DNA of 64,000 bases from Acidimicrobiaceae bacterium (GCA_003151235.1 PLWZ01000058.1:61410-125409); one strand, 5' to 3'. Numbered from the stretch's first letter, positions 45,090-54,238 are shown. The notes: generated by a model not told the origin, from the letters alone. Translations and numbers: made by a program.

Positions 45090-45815
45090 TCAGCTCGCGG
45101 TGGGGCCGGCAAGATAGGAGCGTTCGATCTCCTCGATGTGGAGCCGGCCCGATGACGCGGTGTCCTCGAACACGCAGACCCCCCGTTCGAGGACGTAGAC
45201 GCGGTCGGCCCACTGGAGCGCTTCTCTGACGTGTTGCTCGACGAGCAGCACGCCGGTCCCGAGATCGTCGACGCAACGGCGGACTGCCTCCAAGAGCCGG
45301 TGCACCAGGATCGGCGCCAGTCCGAGCGACAGCTCGTCGGCCAAGAGCACCCGGGGACGGCCGGCCAGCGCCCTGGCCAGGGTGAGCATCTGCTGCTGGC
45401 CACCCGAGAGGAGGCCGGCCTTGCGAGCGAGGTGCGGTTCGAGCTCGGGGAAGAGCTCGATGGCGGCGCTCGGGTCGCCGCTACCGAGGCGCAGGTTCTC
45501 CGACGCGCTCAGGCCCATGAACACCGACTTCTCCTCTGTCACGAGCGACAGGCCGTCGCGGGCCCGCCGGTGCAGCGGGCCCTTGGCCGGCTCCCCGAGC
45601 CACCGGACCTCCCCGCCGAGCGGCTCGAGCTCCCCGCACAGCGTGAGGATGGTGGTCGTCTTGCCGGCCCCGTTCGCGCCGAGCAGGGCGACGATCTCGC
45701 CGGCGCCCACCTTCAGGTTGAGGTTGCGAACGGCGGCCAGGCTGCCGTAGCCGGCCGAGAGGTCGACCGCCTCGAGGAGCGCCGGCCCCGCGCCCGGCGT
45801 CGCCGTATCGCTCAC
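45090..45815 (-). CDS. livF: Branched-chain amino acid-type ABC transporter ATPase LivF
   Basis: The 241-aa ATPase has Walker A GANGAGKTTTI, signature LLSGGQQQMLTLARAL, Walker B VLLADELSLGLAPI and the H-loop VEQHVREAL, all typical of LivF. GTG 45815 is preceded by GAGGGG at about 8 bases. A longer open frame upstream is not coding. It follows the LivHMG fusion by 49 bases. No periplasmic binding-protein gene is present nearby, so substrate specificity is unknown. Confidence 0.93.
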   Translation of the reverse strand: MSDTATPGAGPALLEAVDLSAGYGSLAAVRNLNLKVGAGEIVALLGANGAGKTTTILTLCGELEPLGGEVRWLGEPAKGPLHRRARDGLSLVTEEKSVFMGLSASENLRLGSGDPSAAIELFPELEPHLARKAGLLSGGQQQMLTLARALAGRPRVLLADELSLGLAPILVHRLLEAVRRCVDDLGTGVLLVEQHVREALQWADRVYVLERGVCVFEDTASSGRLHIEEIERSYLAGPTAS

Positions 45816-45864
45816 CGTTGCACCCCTCCGTGCCGACCGCACCACTCCGCCAAGGCTCGTTTCA

Positions 45865-48627
45865 TCAGATCGGGGTGGACTCGGGCACTTCTGCGACCGA
45901 TTGCCGGCTCGTCCGTGCGTTCCCTTCCGCGCCCCCGATGCCGAGGTAGGCGGTGACGACGGCTTCGCTGTTGCGCACCTCGTCGGGTGAACCTTGCGCG
46001 ATGACCTGCCCGAAGTCGAGGGCGGTGATGCGGTCACAGACGCTCATCACGAGGCGCATGTCGTGCTCGACCAGCAGGATCCCGAGATTCCAGTCCTCGG
46101 CAAGGTGGCGCAGCAGGTCAACCAGCTCCGCTGACTCGCGTTGGTCGAGCCCGGCGGCCGGTTCGTCGAGCAGGACGATCTTCGGCGCGGCGGCGATGGC
46201 CCGCACGATGCCGACGAGGCGGCGGCGGCCGAACGGGAGCTCGCCCGGGTGCTTGGTCAGGTCCCCGGCCAGCCCGAACTCCTTGATGGCGGAGATGGCC
46301 GATGCTCCGAGCTCCCCACGGAGCGGCCACACCAGGTCCGAGACGTAGGCCCACGCCGGTGGGCTCTCGGCGGCCACCGCGATGTTCTCCTCGACGCTGA
46401 GATCATCGAACAGCTCGAGGGACTGGAACGACCGGGCCAGCCCGGTCCGGGCCCGCTGGGTCGGGCCCTGGCCGTCCAGGCGGCGGCCGTCCACCGAGAT
46501 GTGCCCGGTGTAGCGCCTGGTGATCCCGGTCACCGCGTCGATGAGGGTCGTCTTGCCGGCGCCGTTCGGGCCGATGAGGCCGACCACCTCTCCCGATCGC
46601 ACCGAGAACGACACGTCGTCGAGCGCCACCACGCCACCGAAGCGCACCGTCAGGCCCTCGATCGTCAGCTCGTGGCCGTCGCGGACCACCGCCTCCATCG
46701 ACAGGGCATCGGCCCGGGCATTGAAGCCGGCCAGCGACGCCGCGGCGGCCTTCTGTTGCGCATCTGCGTGCTTCGTCGCCCTCCTCGCCCGGCGCCCTCC
46801 GGTGATCATCGCGACGATGCCGTCGGGCCACTTCAAGATCACGAGGATCGTGCCGAGCCCCGCAACCGGCGCGATCCAGTTCTGCACGCTGACGCCGAGG
46901 AACGAGAAGAGGTAGGCCGAGATCCCGGCAGCGACGACGAGGCCTCCGATCAGGGATCCACCGACGAAGCCGATGCCGCCGATCACGATCGTCGACAAGA
47001 GGGTGATCCCGGTGATGACGTCCCAGCCGCTGGTCCAGGTCACGCTGGAGGCCTGGTAGACGATGAGCACGCCGCCGACGGTGGCCAGCACGCCCGCCAC
47101 CGAGAAGGCGTAGAGCTTGGTTTGGGCGACGTTGATGCCGAGCGTTGCGGCCGCCCGCTCGTTGCCCCGCACGGCCACCAGCCGTCTGCCGACTCGACCC
47201 CGTCGCAAATTGCAGACGGCCAAGCCCGACAGCGCAAAGAGGACGAGACTGAGCACGGCATATCGCTGCGGATGGAGCTCGGCATTCAGGTCGAAGCCAA
47301 ACAGGGTCGGGGTCTGCACGGTGGTCCCCGCGACGCCCCCGGTGAAGGTGCTGTTGGCGAAGATCACCTGCTCGACGATGACCCCGAAGCCGAGGGTCAC
47401 GATGGCCAGGTTGACGCCTCGGGCGCGCAGCGCCGGCAACCCGATGATGATGCCGATCGGGATCACTCCGATCATCCCGACGATCAGGGCCTCCCAGAAA
47501 TTGAGCCCGATGGCCTGGCCTACTCGAGCGGCGATGAACGCGCCGATGCCGGCGATGCCGAGCTGGGCCAGCGAGAGCTGGCCGGCGTACCCGGTCACGA
47601 CCACCGACGACAACAAGATGATGGCGGCCGTGATCGTGTCGATGAGTGCGGCCGAGGCTCCGTTCGAGAGGAGCAGGCACAGCGCCACCCCGCCGGCGAA
47701 TCCCGGGATGGCGAAGCGCCACGGGATGTTCCCGGACCCGACCTTCGGCAGCCGCAGGGACACGTAGCTGCGGGAAGGGAGCGACGATCCCTTGAGCACC
47801 AGCACGAGGATCACGATGAAGAACGGCACCACCTCGGGCCAACCCGGGGTGGTGACCGACCGCTGCACCTCTGCCTCCCCCACCCCCACCACGAGGCCGC
47901 CGAGGAACGTGAGCGAGAACGAGGAAAAGCTCCCGAGGAGGGCCGAGGCCAGCATCGGAACGAGCAGGAGCCCGACGGACTCCACCGACAGCCCGACGAT
48001 CGGGGCGACCAGGATGCCGCCCAGCCCGGCCAGGGCCCCGCCGGCCGACCAGTTCCAGGTGGCCAGCCGATCCGGTGAGTGGCCGAGAGCGGCCATGGAA
48101 CGTCCGTTCTCGGCCGAGGCGCTCGTCTTCAGTCCGAACGCGCTGTAGCGGTAGAAGGCCCACAGGCCGGCCGACAGCACCGCCGCGATGAGCAGCATGA
48201 ACAGGTAGTACGCGCCGATCGCCTGGCCAAAGATGTGCTCGGTCGGGTTCGGGAGCGGGAAGTGCGGGAAGGCCTGATCGGACTGGAACTTGACGATGAA
48301 CGCCCCCTGGATCAAGGCCAGCAGCGCCAGGGTGGCGATCACCCGGGTCAGCTGGGCGGCGTTCTTCAGCCGTCGCATGATCAGGAGGTGGGTCGCCGCC
48401 CCCGCCGCTGCGGCGGCCAGCATCCCGATGGCGATCGCCGGGACCTCGGGTATCCCGGACTCCTGGAGCTCAAAGAAGGTGTAGGCGCCAATGAGGGCGA
48501 ACCCCCCGTTGGCGAAGTTGACCACCCCTGAACCGCGGTGGATGAGGACGAGACCCTGCGCGGCGAGGACGTAGACGGCACCGGTCCCGGCGCCAAGAAG
48601 AAAAAACAGGAGGATCGAATCAAACAC
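45865..48627 (-). CDS. LivH-LivM-LivG fusion ABC transporter protein
   Basis: A single 920-aa frame contains three proteins that are usually separate. Residues about 1-290 are LivH-like (GAGTGAVYVLAAQGLVLIHRGSGVVNFANGGFALIGAY). About 300-600 are LivM-like (VVTGYAGQLSLAQLGIAGIGAFIAA, GIGFVGGSLIGGLVVAAG). About 650-900 are LivG-like, with Walker A GPNGAGKTT near 685 and Walker B IVLLDEPAAGLD near 814. The ABC signature reads LPFGRRR instead of LSxGQ. No stop or frame break separates the parts. With LivF it would form a transporter for branched-chain or aromatic acids. Confidence 0.9.
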   Translation of the reverse strand: MFDSILLFFLLGAGTGAVYVLAAQGLVLIHRGSGVVNFANGGFALIGAYTFFELQESGIPEVPAIAIGMLAAAAAGAATHLLIMRRLKNAAQLTRVIATLALLALIQGAFIVKFQSDQAFPHFPLPNPTEHIFGQAIGAYYLFMLLIAAVLSAGLWAFYRYSAFGLKTSASAENGRSMAALGHSPDRLATWNWSAGGALAGLGGILVAPIVGLSVESVGLLLVPMLASALLGSFSSFSLTFLGGLVVGVGEAEVQRSVTTPGWPEVVPFFIVILVLVLKGSSLPSRSYVSLRLPKVGSGNIPWRFAIPGFAGGVALCLLLSNGASAALIDTITAAIILLSSVVVTGYAGQLSLAQLGIAGIGAFIAARVGQAIGLNFWEALIVGMIGVIPIGIIIGLPALRARGVNLAIVTLGFGVIVEQVIFANSTFTGGVAGTTVQTPTLFGFDLNAELHPQRYAVLSLVLFALSGLAVCNLRRGRVGRRLVAVRGNERAAATLGINVAQTKLYAFSVAGVLATVGGVLIVYQASSVTWTSGWDVITGITLLSTIVIGGIGFVGGSLIGGLVVAAGISAYLFSFLGVSVQNWIAPVAGLGTILVILKWPDGIVAMITGGRRARRATKHADAQQKAAAASLAGFNARADALSMEAVVRDGHELTIEGLTVRFGGVVALDDVSFSVRSGEVVGLIGPNGAGKTTLIDAVTGITRRYTGHISVDGRRLDGQGPTQRARTGLARSFQSLELFDDLSVEENIAVAAESPPAWAYVSDLVWPLRGELGASAISAIKEFGLAGDLTKHPGELPFGRRRLVGIVRAIAAAPKIVLLDEPAAGLDQRESAELVDLLRHLAEDWNLGILLVEHDMRLVMSVCDRITALDFGQVIAQGSPDEVRNSEAVVTAYLGIGGAEGNARTSRQSVAEVPESTPI

Positions 48628-48723
48628 GACTCCCCAGCATGGTCCGCGCCTGCAACCCCGTCAGCGATCCCTCGGTGAGACCCCGGGTGCTCGGTCGGCT
48701 CGAGACGACCAGAATGGAGTTGC

Positions 48724-49818
48724 ATGACCCCGCCATTTCGCGCCGACCACATTGGAAGCCTCCTGCGACCGGCCGCGCTGCGAACGACGTTCCGCCAGCA
48801 CGCCGACGGCCAGCTCGATGACGAGAGCCTCCGTGCGGCTCAGGACGCCGCCATCCGGGATGTTGTCGCCCTCCAGGAGCAGGTCGGGCTCGAGTCGATC
48901 ACCGACGGTGAGTTCCGCCGGGCCTCCTACTGGCACGCCTTCGTCGACGCGCTCGACGGGATGGTGATCCGGCCGGCCTCCTTCGAGTTCAGGGACGACG
49001 CCGGCGACAAGATGGCGTTCACCGCTCCCTACGTCGAGTCGCGGATCGTGCGCAAGCACTCGATCGCCGGTGAGGAGTTCGCGTTCCTCGCCGGCGCCAC
49101 GACCAAGACCCCGAAGCTGACCATGCCGGCTCCGTCCACGATGCATTTCTGGCGCTTCACCGACGCCATGGAGCCGGGGGTCTACGACGGGCCCGAGGAG
49201 TTCTTCGCCGAGCTGTGCGCCATCTACGTCGAAGAGTTGGAGGAGCTCGCCGGGCGCGGCGCAACCTACGTGCAGCTGGACGAGGTCGCTCTGGCCATGT
49301 TGTGCGATCCCAAGGTCCAAGACTCGGTCCGCCAGCAGGGCGCCGATCCCGGCGCGCTGACGGATCTGTACGTGGACGCCGTCGCCACGATCCTGGACAA
49401 CCGCCCGGCGGGCCTGGCCATCGCCATGCACATGTGCCGGGGCAACTACAAGGCCCACTGGCTCTCCTCGGGCGGCTACGAACCCCTCGCCGAACGGACC
49501 TTCGGCTCCCTCGCGCTCGATGGTCTCCTGGTGGAATTCGACACGGAGCGCGCCGGGGACTTCGCGCCGCTGCGCTTCGTGCGACCCGAGACCACCGTGG
49601 TCCTGGGATTGGTCAGCTCGAAGACCCCGGACCTCGAGGACACCGACACGCTCGTGCGTCGCATCGAGGAGGCCAGCGTCCACGTGCCGTTGGAGCGCCT
49701 CGGGATCTCGCCCCAGTGCGGTTTCGCCAGCACCATCGGGGGCAACCCGCTCAGCGAGGACGACGAGAAGGCGAAGCTGTCCCTCGTCGTGGAGGTGGCC
49801 GGGCGGGTCTGGACCTAG
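48724..49818 (+). CDS. MetE-like (cobalamin-independent methionine synthase family) methyltransferase
   Basis: The 364-aa product corresponds to the C-terminal catalytic barrel of MetE without its N-terminal half. It starts PPFRADHIGSLLRP, and has ITDGEFRRASYWHAFVDAL, YVQLDEVALAML, the zinc His/Cys in AMHMCRGNYKAHW, and the second zinc Cys in ISPQCGFASTIGG. Standalone proteins of this kind include methyltransferases and the epoxyalkane:CoM transferases, so methionine synthesis is not assured. It is divergent from the LivHMG gene. Confidence 0.85.
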   Translation: MTPPFRADHIGSLLRPAALRTTFRQHADGQLDDESLRAAQDAAIRDVVALQEQVGLESITDGEFRRASYWHAFVDALDGMVIRPASFEFRDDAGDKMAFTAPYVESRIVRKHSIAGEEFAFLAGATTKTPKLTMPAPSTMHFWRFTDAMEPGVYDGPEEFFAELCAIYVEELEELAGRGATYVQLDEVALAMLCDPKVQDSVRQQGADPGALTDLYVDAVATILDNRPAGLAIAMHMCRGNYKAHWLSSGGYEPLAERTFGSLALDGLLVEFDTERAGDFAPLRFVRPETTVVLGLVSSKTPDLEDTDTLVRRIEEASVHVPLERLGISPQCGFASTIGGNPLSEDDEKAKLSLVVEVAGRVWT

Positions 49819-49837
49819 CCCAGTCGGGGCGACCGCG

Positions 49838-50779
49838 TCAGGCCAGGCAGCGCAGGGGCTGGCCGCCGTTGTACTGGACCATCTCCTGCATGGCCGCCAG
49901 GATGCCGATCGGCGCGCCGGGCGCCGCCCCGTCGAGCTCGGCGTATGCCCGGTGCAGATTGCCGACGATCCGCTCGGGGTCGAGCAGATCGGCGAACTCG
50001 CCGAGGTCGGTCTGGAGCGCCGCGTCGAGCGGGGACAGACCGGCCGCCTTGGCGCTCTTCGCGGTCTCGGTCACGAAGTTGAGGTAGGCGACCAGGCCGT
50101 CGATGACACCGACGTCGCACACGTCCCCGTGGCCCGGCACGATCACGCTCGGGTTGAGCGCACGGATGTCGTCCAGCACCTTCAATGCCCCCGAGATCGA
50201 CCCGGCCACGTTGAACGGGGTTCCGCCGTTGAAGATGAGGTCGCCCGCGAAGAGCACCGAGCGCTCGGGAATCCAGACCGTCACGTCGTTGGTGGTGTGG
50301 GCCGGGGTCCCGACGTAGCGGACCTCCATGCGCAGGTCGTCCACGAACATGGTGACCGAGTCGCTGAAGGTCAACGTCGGGGGTGCCTTCTCGATGTTGC
50401 CCCAGTCGACGCCCGGGAACGGGCCGACGCCGGGGGGCATCGGCGGCATGTTGAGCATCTCGGTCCGGCAGTCGTGGTGGGCGATGATCGTCGTCGGGCC
50501 GAAGAAGCAGTTCCCGTTGGTGTGGTCAAGATGCGAATGCGTGTTGATGAGGGTGCGCACCGGCGCCGCGGTCACCGACGCGATCGCCTCCAGGTACGCG
50601 CGCGTTCGGCGTTCCGTCGAGGACGCATCGACGCTGACCACGCTGTCGCTCCCGACGAGGAAGCCGGTGTTGTTGAGGCACCAGCCGCCGTCGGGCTGGA
50701 TGTAGGCGAAGACCCCGGCGCTCACCTCTTCGATTCGGGGCGGAGCCAGGTTGTCGTAGTCATGCGCTGCCGACGTCAC
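49838..50779 (-). CDS. Metallo-beta-lactamase-fold hydrolase
   Basis: The 313-aa product has the MBL zinc site THSHLDHTNGN and later ligands in GTPAHTTNDVTVWI, LFAGDLIF and VPGHGDVCD. The N-terminal part reads GVFAYIQPDGGWCLNNTGFLVGSDSVVSVDASS. The C-terminal helices are like SoxH/cyclase-type MBL proteins. The substrate is not deducible. It lies 180 bases downstream of the gentisate operon on the same strand and could be part of that pathway or independent. Confidence 0.85.
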   Translation of the reverse strand: MTSAAHDYDNLAPPRIEEVSAGVFAYIQPDGGWCLNNTGFLVGSDSVVSVDASSTERRTRAYLEAIASVTAAPVRTLINTHSHLDHTNGNCFFGPTTIIAHHDCRTEMLNMPPMPPGVGPFPGVDWGNIEKAPPTLTFSDSVTMFVDDLRMEVRYVGTPAHTTNDVTVWIPERSVLFAGDLIFNGGTPFNVAGSISGALKVLDDIRALNPSVIVPGHGDVCDVGVIDGLVAYLNFVTETAKSAKAAGLSPLDAALQTDLGEFADLLDPERIVGNLHRAYAELDGAAPGAPIGILAAMQEMVQYNGGQPLRCLA

Positions 50780-50959
50780 GTCTTCTCGTCTCCCTCCGAC
50801 ACGAGCCGTTCGATGCGCGTCGTCGTGTCAACGAACCCACGTTCAAACGTATCGGCCGACCCCGGATCCGACAACCATCGATGCGCGCGATCGGATCACA
50901 TGCACGAACACGGGCCATGGTCCCGTCCAACAACGAGCGTCGGCTTAAAGCCGGTTTGC

Positions 50960-51691
50960 TCAGAGCCAGGGCGGCAGGTCCGGGAGCGGGGCCGAGCTCT
51001 CGAGGGCGGCCCCGTCCGTACGACCGAGCAGCCACCCCGCAAGCCCCTGGGTCGATCCGCTGACCTCAACCGCATCCGCTGATTCGGGCCCGATGGCGAG
51101 CCGGGCGGGCTCGGTCCCGGTCACAACCAGGATGGCCGGCGGGCAGGTCTCGCGGCCGACGAATCGACTCGCCGCTTCCGCGAGAAGTGCCGAAGCGACG
51201 TCCCGATCGACGTCGGCGAAGGTCGCCGCGCCGCCGAGGTCGACGCCATGCACCCACACCTCCCGCACCCGCATCCAGGGGATCTCGCTTGCCGCGACGG
51301 CGTGGCCGAGCGCGGTTCGGACCTCGGCGGCCCACGCACGTTCGGGCATCGCCGAGACCGCATCTCGGAACCGGCCGGCTTCGGCGAGCGCGTCAGCACG
51401 GACCTCGTCCGCCGGCAGCTGTGCGCCGGCCTCGATGTCGGCGCGTCGGTGGTCGATGCTCGGGTACATCGGCGACTCGACCCCGGTCGCGGCCCACCCC
51501 AGGAGGTTCTCGAGCCCCCGGGCGTTCCGGGCGATGTGGCTGACCACGTGGAGCCGGGTCCAGCCGGGAAGCCTGGAGGGCCCGCGTAGCTCCTCGTCGC
51601 TCAGCCGGCCGAGCTGGGCGTCGAAGAACTCGGTCCCGCGATCCATCCAGTCGAGGAACCGGTCGAGGCGTTGCGCGTCGTGGCCGGTCAC
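50960..51691 (-). CDS. Mycothiol-dependent maleylpyruvate isomerase
   Basis: This 243-aa protein is of the DinB-like mycothiol-dependent maleylpyruvate isomerase family, which converts maleylpyruvate to fumarylpyruvate. Metal-binding residues are the His of HVVSHIARNARGLENLL and the Glu/His of REVWVHGVDLGG. RLPGWTRLHVVSHIARNA is a family block. GTG 51691 overlaps the preceding hydrolase stop (GTGA) and is preferred to the longer frame at 51715. It is the third gene of the gentisate operon. The mshC-like gene at 17.1 kb would supply the mycothiol cofactor. Confidence 0.9.
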   Translation of the reverse strand: MTGHDAQRLDRFLDWMDRGTEFFDAQLGRLSDEELRGPSRLPGWTRLHVVSHIARNARGLENLLGWAATGVESPMYPSIDHRRADIEAGAQLPADEVRADALAEAGRFRDAVSAMPERAWAAEVRTALGHAVAASEIPWMRVREVWVHGVDLGGAATFADVDRDVASALLAEAASRFVGRETCPPAILVVTGTEPARLAIGPESADAVEVSGSTQGLAGWLLGRTDGAALESSAPLPDLPPWL

Positions 51692-52512
51692 GTCCGGCGG
51701 CACACGTTCCGGCACTCCCCCACGCCGGCGATCCTGGTGGTCACCACGTCCCCGTCGGCGAGGAACACCGGGGGCTTGCGGGCCGAGCCGACCCCTCCCG
51801 GCGTGCCCGACGCAATCACGTCACCGGGCAGCAGGGTCACGACCGAGGAGATGTAGGACACCAGCGCGGCCGGGCCGAACACCAGGTCGCCGATGTCGGA
51901 ACGCTGCATGTTCTGGCCGTTCACGTCGCAGGCGATCTCGCCGGACAGTCCGTCGGCCTCATCGCTCGTCACCATCCACGGCCCGACCGGGGTCGAACCT
52001 TCGAAGGTCTTGCCCTGCAGCCACTGCAGGGTGCGGCTCTGCCAATCCCGCGCCGTCACGTCGTTCAAGACGCTGTACCCGGCGATCGCCGCGGGTGCAT
52101 CGGCCTCGGACACGTTGCGGGCAGGGGCACCGATGATCACGGCCAGCTCGGCCTCCCAATCCAGCTGCTTGGTGATCCCGGGCAACGCGATGTCGTCGTA
52201 GGCGCCGATCAGCGCACAGCGATACTTCGCGAACAGCGTCGGATACTCCGGGAGCTCCCGGCCCATCTCCAAGATGTGGTTCCGGTAGTTAAGGCCGACA
52301 CACACGATCTTGTCGGGACGTGGCACCAGGACCTCGTACTCCAGCCCCGCCAGGTCGTGATTGGCACCCGAGGCCGCCGCCGCCCTCTGACGCCAGTCCG
52401 GCTGTCCGAGCAACTGCCCCAGATCGCCGGCACCGGAGATCTCGACCGCGTGGTCGTCGTCGATACGGACGGGGGTGGTCGCGCCCCCACTCCGGATGGT
52501 GGCCAGTTTCAC
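51688..52512 (-). CDS. Fumarylacetoacetate hydrolase-family protein (fumarylpyruvate hydrolase)
   Basis: The 274-aa product has the FAH-fold signature: KIVCVGLNYRNHILEMGRELPEYPTLFAKY, the metal ligands in LDWEAELAVIIG, AIAGYSVLNDVTARDWQ, and LLPGDVIASGTPGGVG. GTG 52512 has AGGAGA about 7 bases upstream. Context between gentisate dioxygenase and maleylpyruvate isomerase makes hydrolysis of fumarylpyruvate to fumarate and pyruvate the likely reaction. Confidence 0.92.
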   Translation of the reverse strand: MKLATIRSGGATTPVRIDDDHAVEISGAGDLGQLLGQPDWRQRAAAASGANHDLAGLEYEVLVPRPDKIVCVGLNYRNHILEMGRELPEYPTLFAKYRCALIGAYDDIALPGITKQLDWEAELAVIIGAPARNVSEADAPAAIAGYSVLNDVTARDWQSRTLQWLQGKTFEGSTPVGPWMVTSDEADGLSGEIACDVNGQNMQRSDIGDLVFGPAALVSYISSVVTLLPGDVIASGTPGGVGSARKPPVFLADGDVVTTRIAGVGECRNVCRRT

Positions 52513-52549
52513 GATCGTCTCCTGTTGTCTGGTTGTCGGGAGTGCTGCT

Positions 52550-53608
52550 CTAGTGCTCGGTCGCGGTGCGGTAGAGCTTGAGGGCCTCGTAGACGGGGGC
52601 GTCGCTGAAGACGAACGCATCGAGGTTCAAGGCCGCCACGATCCGGGTCGGGCACCACGACGGGATCGCCACGACGTCCCCGCGCGTCACCTCGAAGCGC
52701 TGGTCCCCGAGTTCGAAGGTCCCCGAACCGTCGAAGACCTGCCACACCGAAGACCCGACGGTGCGGGTGGTCGCGCCGGTGACCCCCGGTGCGAATCGGT
52801 GCATCTCGGTCCGCAGCGTGACCAGCGCGTCCCGGCCGGTGGTGGGGTTGGAGTACCGCACGGCCGCGTGCCCGGGCTCGACCACCCCGGGGTGGCCCTC
52901 GGACTCGAGGTCGAGCTGGGCCTGGAGCGCCGCGTCGGTCTGCTCCCAGCGGTATGCGGCCAGGGGTGAGTTGGCCGTGTCCTGCGCCGACACCGGGCGC
53001 AGACCGGCGTGCGCCCACAACCGTTCGGCCCGCGACCGGGCCGGGGTGGAGCGGTCTGTGATCTCCTCGGGGCCGAACTCGAAGAACCCCCCGTCCAGCT
53101 GGGAGACGAGCGGGATGTCGAGCCCGTCCAGCCACACCATCGGGCGGTCGGCGGTGTTGTGGTGCTCGTGCCAGCTCCAGCCCGGCGTGAGCAGGAGGTC
53201 GCCGCGGCGCATGGCGACGGGATCGCCGTCGACCACCGTCCACACCCCCTCGCCCTCCAGGACAAAGCGGAATGCGCCCTGACTGTGGCGGTGGGCCGGC
53301 GCGACCTCGTTCGGCCCGAGGTACTGGACGGCCGCCCAGAGCGTCGGGGTGGCATAGGGAAGTCCGGGGAGTCCGGGGTTTGCATACGCGATCGCACGCC
53401 GCTCGCCCCCGCGTCCGACCGGGATAAACGCCCCGGCCCGCTCGGCGAGCGGCAGCACCTCCGCCCATGGCCACAGGTGGGGAACGGCCAACGGCTCGGG
53501 CACCGTCGGCATGAGGCTCTCACGCTGCGTCCACAACGGGAGGAGTCCGACCTTTGCAAAGTCCTCGTACAGCTGGCGCACGTCGGCATCAGATTCACCC
53601 TGGGTCAT
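52550..53608 (-). CDS. Gentisate 1,2-dioxygenase
   Basis: This 352-aa double-cupin iron enzyme cleaves gentisate (2,5-dihydroxybenzoate) to maleylpyruvate. The iron-binding cupin reads APAHRHSQGAFRFVLEGEGVWTVVDGDPVAMRRGDLLLTPGWSWHEHHN. The second cupin, with SSVWQVFDGSGTFELGDQRFEVTRGDVVAIPSW, lies in the C-terminal half and is less conserved for metal. GAGGGGTGA precedes the ATG. It is the first gene of the operon with the FAH-type hydrolase and isomerase. Confidence 0.93.
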   Translation of the reverse strand: MTQGESDADVRQLYEDFAKVGLLPLWTQRESLMPTVPEPLAVPHLWPWAEVLPLAERAGAFIPVGRGGERRAIAYANPGLPGLPYATPTLWAAVQYLGPNEVAPAHRHSQGAFRFVLEGEGVWTVVDGDPVAMRRGDLLLTPGWSWHEHHNTADRPMVWLDGLDIPLVSQLDGGFFEFGPEEITDRSTPARSRAERLWAHAGLRPVSAQDTANSPLAAYRWEQTDAALQAQLDLESEGHPGVVEPGHAAVRYSNPTTGRDALVTLRTEMHRFAPGVTGATTRTVGSSVWQVFDGSGTFELGDQRFEVTRGDVVAIPSWCPTRIVAALNLDAFVFSDAPVYEALKLYRTATEH

Positions 53609-53699
53609 CGTTCACCCCTCGATCGGATCGAGACCACCATGGGGTCGAACCACCACGGACAACCGAACACGCGGGCCGAAGGGCTGCGGGCTCGCATGA

Positions 53700-53713
53700 C
53701 ACAATGTATTGTG
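53700..53713. promoter_or_regulatory. Inverted repeat, candidate operator of the gentisate operon
   Basis: CACAATGTATTGTG has perfect 6-base arms CACAAT and ATTGTG around a 2-base centre. It is AT-rich in a GC-rich region and lies about 91 bases upstream of the gentisate dioxygenase ATG. Its form resembles GntR/MarR-type operators, but no regulator gene is adjacent, so the factor is unknown. Confidence 0.55.
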
Positions 53714-53770
53714 CTCGGGCCTGCCATGGCGCCGCGGTGGACCGGACGCCACCTCATCGATCGCCTCGGT

Positions 53771-54238
53771 TCAGCGCGACCAGCCGAAGCGGACGTCCGG
53801 CTCACCCTCCTCGTTGTCGCCGTCGGTCATCTCCACGGCGACAAACCCGTGGCGCTCATAGAACCGCCGCGCGCCCTCATTGCTCTGGAAGGTCCACAGA
53901 TCGAGGCCCTCGGGGCTTCGATCTTGTGCGAACGTGACCAGTCGGGAGCCGAGCCCGCGGTCGGTCATTGCGGGGTCCACGTGGAGGTGCTCGATCCACC
54001 CGGGGTCGAGCACCATCAGAGCGACGATCCCAATGCCGCCACGGTCGAGGACCCACACCTCTGACTTCGCGAACACGACCGTCGCGAAGTGGTTGTGGAC
54101 GTCGTCATCGTCGTGGATCGAGGCGGGGTTCGCCGGGAACGAGGCCTTGCGCGAGCGGAGCCACAGATCGGCGACGGCGTCAGCCTCGTCCTGACGGGCC
54201 AGCCGAAGCACGTCGGGCTCCACTTCCTCGGTCGCCAT
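53771..54238 (-). CDS. GNAT family N-acetyltransferase
   Basis: From ATG 54238 the product is 155 aa. The acetyl-CoA-binding motif A is visible as WIEHLHVDPAMTDRGLGSRLVTFAQD, and the C-terminal region DLWTFQSNEGARRFYERHGFVAVEMTDGDNEEGEPDVRFGW is standard for small-molecule or protein acetyltransferases. The substrate is unknown. Its 3' end faces the region holding the gentisate operon operator. The longer frame to 54445 overlaps the divergent lipoprotein gene. Confidence 0.88.
   Translation of the reverse strand: MATEEVEPDVLRLARQDEADAVADLWLRSRKASFPANPASIHDDDDVHNHFATVVFAKSEVWVLDRGGIGIVALMVLDPGWIEHLHVDPAMTDRGLGSRLVTFAQDRSPEGLDLWTFQSNEGARRFYERHGFVAVEMTDGDNEEGEPDVRFGWSR

Noticed and set aside
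46141..48078. Plus-strand frame of 645 codons inside the LivHMG fusion
   Set aside because: The translation is His/Asp/Arg-rich without a fold. It is a shadow of the transporter.
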